Shown here in pieces: positions 22,601 through 25,161 of a stretch of 25,161 bases of DNA (position 1 is its first letter; each line of letters begins with the position of its first letter). The stretch lies in the IMG/VR virus record IMGVR_UViG_3300022927_000102, positions 1 to 25,161 of that record; one strand, given 5' to 3'. The translations under genes and the position numbers were made by a program. Source of the stretch: a virus. Under the pieces are notes generated by a model. That model was not told the origin of the DNA. It ran no database searches and saw only the letters and a program-made list of their open reading frames with translations.

Positions 22601-22948
22601 AAAAAGCAATCTGATGATAACCTAAAAAGTTTACATAAGCAATTCAAAGGTCAAGATCAAAAAATGCCATCAACTCAGCATATGATGAAGCGTATCACTA
22701 AAGAAATGAAACGCCGTAATATGGGTGAGTCTGAAGAAGCAGCAAAGTTAGCATCTGTTGCTAACGGTGGTGTTCAGGATAAAGAAGATAAATTTAGAAA
22801 TGCATTAAACCGTGTTCGTAATAAAAAATCAATGAAAGATGAAAGCTCTTGTGGATCATCAAAGAAAAGAAATGAAGAAGCTGGCGCAGGCGAAGAAGGT
22901 ACAGCTAAATTAGTTAAAAGACTAAAGAAGGATACACCTAATGCATAG
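19685..22948 (+). CDS. 1087-aa modular protein: nucleotidyltransferase domain plus repeated protease-site-like modules
   Basis: The N-terminal domain (about 34-215) is a cytidylyltransferase-like (CoaD/NadM superfamily) fold: ISWGRMNPITTGHEKLI carries the (T/H)xGH motif (51-53), LVVGSDRYKEM lies near 127-137, and GMSASKMREY (171-180) replaces the ISSTxxR motif. It is preceded by TINE|A, and it is followed by DELDE|A (228-231). Further modules are separated by similar sites: VDLNE, FLGE, VELDE (about 603), SLNE, VELDE (about 745), FELDE (about 810) and EELDE (about 965). One module is Arg/Lys-rich (RQQRIKRGRQMRRMRVK) and one is Ala/His-rich (about 861-939). (I/L)xE is the cut site of T4 prohead protease gp21, so I infer a processed, packaged polyprotein. 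A late promoter precedes it; its stop overlaps the next gene. Confidence 0.75.
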   Translation: MADESNKDKKKKVKGFKEFDPGNYIDIEPTINEAKVGEVVISWGRMNPITTGHEKLINRVLNVAKSKNAIPAVFLTHSQDKTKNPLSYNDKIKYAEVAFGKIIKRSTAKTIIQLMQQLQKKFKKVTLVVGSDRYKEMDTLLNKYNGKEYKFDEIEVVSAGARDPDAEGVKGMSASKMREYAVSDNIKKFTTGLPSKLKTSAADIMASIKKGMGMSEEYNEDNFIEEDELDEALTRQQRIKRGRQMRRMRVKMKRGREKAKRRRANIDVLKRRSRKAARNIIKKRLAGNKRYADMEPAEKERIDKRIEKISKQRIDNLAIKLLPSVKKKERERLQARHNKNESVDLNEMWGAYVTKRPHMLMDKNNKPKFDKRFKMFKPKQVTEMNEFDIEDIVELMESVEKFTETTGKYYTGVAKNKKDDREDHFERNAKKADDDPSAYRPAPGDKEAKTKESKHTKKARAMGYTEEFDFLGEDAAGKSLADKAKKSDMPAGILRKVYNRGVAAWKTGHRPGTTPEQWGHARVNSFITKSSGTWGKADKDLAAKVNESVETVNEVRRNAMAAKPKNTKAERESRLAQNMKKLKDMRKSDKSWGKSSAFDYHEEVELDELTAAEKKLVNQMYDKKGNLTPHGKKVMNHGKKKGDKGFVESLDDKFEAFISLNEAATPQMKKAAASIEAYAKKSGGIDKADFMKAAKMLSSGNAGIKFVKFVDDLDTEPREWLITNLAKTMGKQTVEKMFKVKIREEVELDEAEMSLYDKIKAARANPSPDKPARGRGSKNRNPKTYDPRKALDKEDDRLQGMVKKKLKKEEFELDEDLTHQTVKPPNHTKKFSGKDSRDTQDTSANEWDAPGNKRHTVTSSQADAHDKTAAHHNEVADAHTKAGEKSSSPTLQRLHHQASVHHKKAAEAHFNASHSSSGADKDGSIQKKAKDLHMAYHLTMHANKMSQEVRNKGSKAKRILEEVEELDEDAKMKKQSDDNLKSLHKQFKGQDQKMPSTQHMMKRITKEMKRRNMGESEEAAKLASVANGGVQDKEDKFRNALNRVRNKKSMKDESSCGSSKKRNEEAGAGEEGTAKLVKRLKKDTPNA

Positions 22949-23213
22949 CTTCAAGCAACATTTGGAAGCATGCTGGTCTGATTACAAACAGGTTGGCATG
23001 AAGAAAAAAGGTGACAAGATGGTACCTAATTGTGTACCAAAGAATGAAAGTATTCCACCTGAAGTTGTGGGTGCGGCAATTGCTGCTCCTATGGTTGCAC
23101 AAGGTATTAAGCATACCGCAAAAGGTGTTGCCAAAGCAGTTAAAGGTGCTATTAAGGCACGTAGAGCTATTAAGAATGCAGGTCAACGAATTGCTGATAA
23201 GGTAGTAAAATGA
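22941..23213 (+). CDS. Small packaged-type protein, 90 aa (MHSFKQHLEA start)
   Basis: Begins MHSFKQHLEA, a variant of the MKTFKQYI start shared by the next three genes. It overlaps the polyprotein stop by eight bases. CWSDYKQVGMKKKGDKMVPN (11-30) continuing CVPKNE is, from memory, a recurrent module of marine T4-like virion-associated proteins. The second half is an Ala/Lys/Gly-rich amphipathic helix (IKHTAKGVAKAVKGAIKARR), like membrane-active or DNA-binding peptides. I infer delivery inside the capsid. Confidence 0.6.
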   Translation: MHSFKQHLEACWSDYKQVGMKKKGDKMVPNCVPKNESIPPEVVGAAIAAPMVAQGIKHTAKGVAKAVKGAIKARRAIKNAGQRIADKVVK

Positions 23214-23497
23214 AAACATTTAAACAATATATCTTTGCTGAGCATACACAATGTGGAACACCTGATTGTTGTGGTGAATGTGATACCGCCGTTACCGAAG
23301 GCTCAGAAACCTGGGAAGCTGGATATAAGCGCCGTGTTGTAAAAACAACTGATCCTGACCATAAAGAGGCAGGACATAATTGGCGTATTAAAGGTAAAGA
23401 TAAATCTCATCTTACTATTAAATTATATAAAGAAAAGCCTTCACAACAAGAATTCAATAAACAAATGAAAAGAGTTGCAGGACACGAGTTCGGATGA
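23210..23497 (+). CDS. Small packaged-type protein, Cys-rich, 95 aa (MKTFKQYI start)
   Basis: Starts MKTFKQYIFAEHTQ and overlaps the previous gene by four bases (ATGA). CGTPDCCGEC (15-24) is a compact four-cysteine cluster that could bind zinc or iron or form disulfides. The rest is basic, with KDKSHLTIKLYKEKPSQQEF, resembling small phage proteins with a beta-grasp-like core. I do not know the family. The ATGA overlap continues into the next gene. Confidence 0.6.
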   Translation: MKTFKQYIFAEHTQCGTPDCCGECDTAVTEGSETWEAGYKRRVVKTTDPDHKEAGHNWRIKGKDKSHLTIKLYKEKPSQQEFNKQMKRVAGHEFG

Positions 23498-23787
23498 AAA
23501 GCTTTAAGCAATATATTTCTGAAGGTATCATGGTTAAACTGATTCGTGGTAAAGGCCAGGATACTTTAAAAATGAAAGACACTAAAGAAAAGAGTTGGGT
23601 TGAATTACGCGGCAAACCTAATTTTGAAACTAAATATGATAAAAGGGATCCGTTACATAAAGCAATTACGGCGCTAGGTAAATCGGCAAGCATATCTGAT
23701 TTTATGAATGGTGATGAAGTAAGTATAAATCCAAACCATCCTGACGGTAAGAAAGCGTTGGCAACTATAAAGAAGTTAATGAAATGA
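23494..23787 (+). CDS. Small packaged-type protein, 97 aa (MKSFKQYISE start)
   Basis: Begins MKSFKQYISE followed by GIM; I-S-E is a good (I/L)xE prohead-protease site, so the first ten residues would be removed. The body (VKLIRGKGQDTLKMKD; RDPLHKAITALGKSASISDF) is small and basic with no catalytic motif I recognise. It overlaps both neighbours by four bases. Confidence 0.6.
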   Translation: MKSFKQYISEGIMVKLIRGKGQDTLKMKDTKEKSWVELRGKPNFETKYDKRDPLHKAITALGKSASISDFMNGDEVSINPNHPDGKKALATIKKLMK

Positions 23788-24050
23788 AAACATTTAAACA
23801 ACATATGGAAGCAACATACCAAGGTAAAGAGGTTAAGTTAAACAAACCTATGGCGGGTGATGTTGCTAAATCAAAAGTATTCGTTGATCCTGATGGCGAC
23901 GGTGTTGCTAAAAAAGTTAATTTTGGTGACAAGAATATGACAATTAAAAAGCATATTCCAGGTCGACGTAAATCTTTTAGAGCAAGACATAATTGCGATA
24001 ATCCTGGGCCAAAAGATAAGGCACGATATTGGTCTTGTAAAGCCTGGTAA
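23784..24050 (+). CDS. Small packaged-type protein, RARHxCD/ARYWSC family, 88 aa
   Basis: Begins MKTFKQHMEA. The C-terminal part SKVFVDPDGDGVAKKVNFGD and IPGRRKSFRARHNCD, then ARYWSCKAW, matches from memory a short domain common in marine T4-like and other large phages. It has two conserved cysteines and a basic face. DPDGDG could bind calcium. It overlaps the previous gene by four bases and is followed by a late promoter. Confidence 0.7.
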   Translation: MKTFKQHMEATYQGKEVKLNKPMAGDVAKSKVFVDPDGDGVAKKVNFGDKNMTIKKHIPGRRKSFRARHNCDNPGPKDKARYWSCKAW

Positions 24051-24054
24051 ATAT

Positions 24055-24062
24055 TATAAATA
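24055..24062 (+). promoter_or_regulatory. T4-type late promoter
   Basis: Exact TATAAATA five bases after the preceding stop and 27 bases before ATG 24089. Confidence 0.65.
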
Positions 24063-24088
24063 AAACAAACAGCAAATAGAGAAGTAAT

Positions 24089-24433
24089 ATGTATAGTTTT
24101 TCAGAACATAGTCTTATTGAACACGTTGAGGCACATCTCATTGAGAATGATCTTGTACTTGATAATATAGATGACGAACAACTTGACGAAATCATCGGTA
24201 TGGCCGCAAAGGCTGTAGGGGCAGTTGCTAAGGTAGGTGCAAAAGGTGTTCGACGAGCATTAACAAATAAACAAGGTCAATTCCGTTTATCAACTGCTGG
24301 GCGTAATACGGCACGTGCTAATAAAGCAAAACGTATTAATGATAGAGCAAATGCTATCCGTGATAGAAAAACCACAAAGGCGAATATTGACAAGGCCAGA
24401 GAAAACTTACGCAAAGCAAGAGAGGGAAAATAA
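24089..24433 (+). CDS. Putative packaged protein, 114 aa
   Basis: Begins MYSFSEHSLIEHVEAHLIEN, a divergent relative of the FKQxIxE starts, then EQLDEIIGM with an L-D-E protease-like site near 32. After this a Gly/Ala helix (AAKAVGAVAKVGAKGVRR) resembles the helix in the protein at 22941, followed by a basic tail rich in Arg and Lys. Headed by a late promoter. The function is unknown; the basic tail suggests DNA association. Confidence 0.6.
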   Translation: MYSFSEHSLIEHVEAHLIENDLVLDNIDDEQLDEIIGMAAKAVGAVAKVGAKGVRRALTNKQGQFRLSTAGRNTARANKAKRINDRANAIRDRKTTKANIDKARENLRKAREGK

Positions 24434-24434
24434 A

Positions 24435-24998
24435 ATGGACACGAATACAGTTAGAGAAGCAATTATTGATGCCCTCGGTCGAGTAGGTGAACTCGACGAA
24501 AAGAAAATGGATCCAGTGGGGCAGGCTGACGCAGATATTGATAACGATGGAGACGTTGATAATTCAGATGAATATCTTCACAAACGTCGCAAAGCTATCA
24601 AAAAGGCTATGAAAGAAGAGCAAGAAGCTCGCTTAAATGAAGCAACAGCTATGACTGCTGGGCCAAAAGGTAGCTTAGGCGGAATTGGTAAAAAACCATC
24701 TATGCCTGCTCCTGGAGATAGTAAAAGAACTATTAATGCTCCAAAAGGAACCGCACGTCATCATGCCGATATGGCAGCAAAACATCAGCAGTCAGCTGAG
24801 CATCACGGAAGAAGAGCATCTGAACATGAGGATGAAGGAAATGATGATAAAGCAGATCATCATTATGATAAAATGCAACATCACGATAATGCGGCTGATG
24901 CGCATCAGCATGCACAAGATATGATTAAGAAACACGGTTCCGATCATCCTGAAGCTCAAAAAGCATCTAAAGAAGCTAATAAGCATAAATTATCATAA
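24435..24998 (+). CDS. Putative packaged protein with calcium-loop and Ala/His-rich module, 187 aa
   Basis: Starts at ATG 24435, one base after the previous stop, with GAGGG upstream; the longer frame from 24315 lies inside the upstream gene. VGELDEKK (residues 18-24) and ARLNEA (65-70) are protease-site-like. Between them DIDNDGDVDNSD (34-45) fits an EF-hand/dockerin-type Ca2+ loop. The C-terminal half (about 106-187) is an Ala/His/Asp-rich helical repeat (ARHHADMAAKHQQSAEHH), like the module at residues 861-939 of the large protein at 19685. Confidence 0.6.
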   Translation: MDTNTVREAIIDALGRVGELDEKKMDPVGQADADIDNDGDVDNSDEYLHKRRKAIKKAMKEEQEARLNEATAMTAGPKGSLGGIGKKPSMPAPGDSKRTINAPKGTARHHADMAAKHQQSAEHHGRRASEHEDEGNDDKADHHYDKMQHHDNAADAHQHAQDMIKKHGSDHPEAQKASKEANKHKLS

Positions 24999-25035
24999 GA
25001 ATAAATAAGAAACCCAAATAAGGAGATAAAAACAA

Positions 25036-25161
25036 ATGGCACTTTGGGGAAAAACCGACACATTAGCAGATGTTCCAAAATGGTTGGAAGACGACGCTAA
25101 TAATACAAACAAATCAAATGATCGCGACAACGCGGTGTTTGTTGACCTTACAGAAGCTGGA
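25036..25161 (+). CDS. Probable virion structural protein, N-terminal part only
   Basis: ATG at 25036 after AAGGAGAT; 42 codons are in the window and the frame is open at the edge. It begins MALWGKTDTLADVPKWLEDD and continues NTNKSNDRDNAVFVDLTEAG, which resembles, from memory, the start of a virion protein of T4-like marine phages. AATAAATA at 25000 is one base off the late promoter consensus. Confidence 0.6.
   Translation, partial: MALWGKTDTLADVPKWLEDDANNTNKSNDRDNAVFVDLTEAG

Noticed and set aside
23454-23822. Reverse-strand open frame (122 aa) across the small packaged-type genes
   Set aside because: Lies opposite genes with matching N-termini and 4-base overlaps; the reverse product is a low-complexity Phe/Leu/Ser shadow.
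1-25161. CRISPR array, insertion sequence, tRNA genes or integrase
   Set aside because: Reading through, I saw no regular repeat-spacer array, transposase or integrase frame, or cloverleaf apart from the tmRNA; the window looks like a lytic phage segment.

Overview
The window is a segment of a T4-type myovirus genome, AT-rich, with every supportable gene on the plus strand. The T4 core genes are gp33 (late-transcription coactivator), gp59 (helicase loader), gp32 (ssDNA-binding protein), UvsX (recombinase) and gp41 (helicase), in the order 33-59-32-uvsX-41. Several features point to an alphaproteobacterial host, and the AT-richness fits a SAR11-like marine host. They are a circularly permuted two-piece tmRNA of the alphaproteobacterial kind, an alphaproteobacterial-type porin, a DUF1127 protein, an ATP synthase c-subunit, and a heme oxygenase plus bilin reductase pair. 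The host assignment is inference.

Layout. Positions 1-1119: tail of a probable phosphate-binding protein and a PiT/PHO4-like permease (phosphate acquisition). Positions 1200-3930: small proteins of unknown function plus one kinase-fold protein. Positions 3970-5100: a promoter, the permuted tmRNA and a secreted beta-barrel/porin. Positions 5160-7314: heme oxygenase, a small basic protein, a PcyX-like ferredoxin-dependent bilin reductase and a conserved phage protein. Positions 7311-12808: small proteins, then the replication, recombination and late-transcription core. Positions 12840-15855: two proteins with capsid-targeting-like N-termini, one carrying polynucleotide-ligase motifs, and two putative virion proteins. 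Positions 16017-16853: an overlapping operon of tiny proteins (DUF1127, a 59-aa protein, AtpE and a one-helix membrane protein). Positions 16906-19675: two sulfotransferases and two glycosyltransferases, all overlapping or abutting. Positions 19685-24998: a 1087-aa modular protein with an N-terminal nucleotidyltransferase domain and repeated LDE/LNE motifs, followed by six small proteins. Four of these begin with close variants of M-K-T-F-K-Q-Y-I-x-E. At 25036 a probable virion protein starts and runs off the end.

Regulation is unusually readable. Sigma70-like early promoters (TTGACA, about 17 bases, TATAAT-like) lie at 72, 2055, 2878, 3972, 5742, 7311 and 11111. Most have a stem-loop directly upstream or at the predicted transcript start, like the promoter/stem-loop cassettes of T4-type phages. 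T4-type late promoters (TATAAATA) lie at 1156, 5160, 8677, 12804, 16849, 19648 and 24055, each ahead of a gene or operon. The capsid-targeting-like genes and the glycan-modification genes are mostly headed by late promoters, consistent with late expression.

The most notable items are the phage AtpE, the phage-borne two-piece tmRNA with tag ANDNYKPSGFALAA, the phage porin, the heme-to-bilin pair, and a probable arsenal of capsid-packaged, protease-processed internal proteins that includes ligase-like and nucleotidyltransferase domains.
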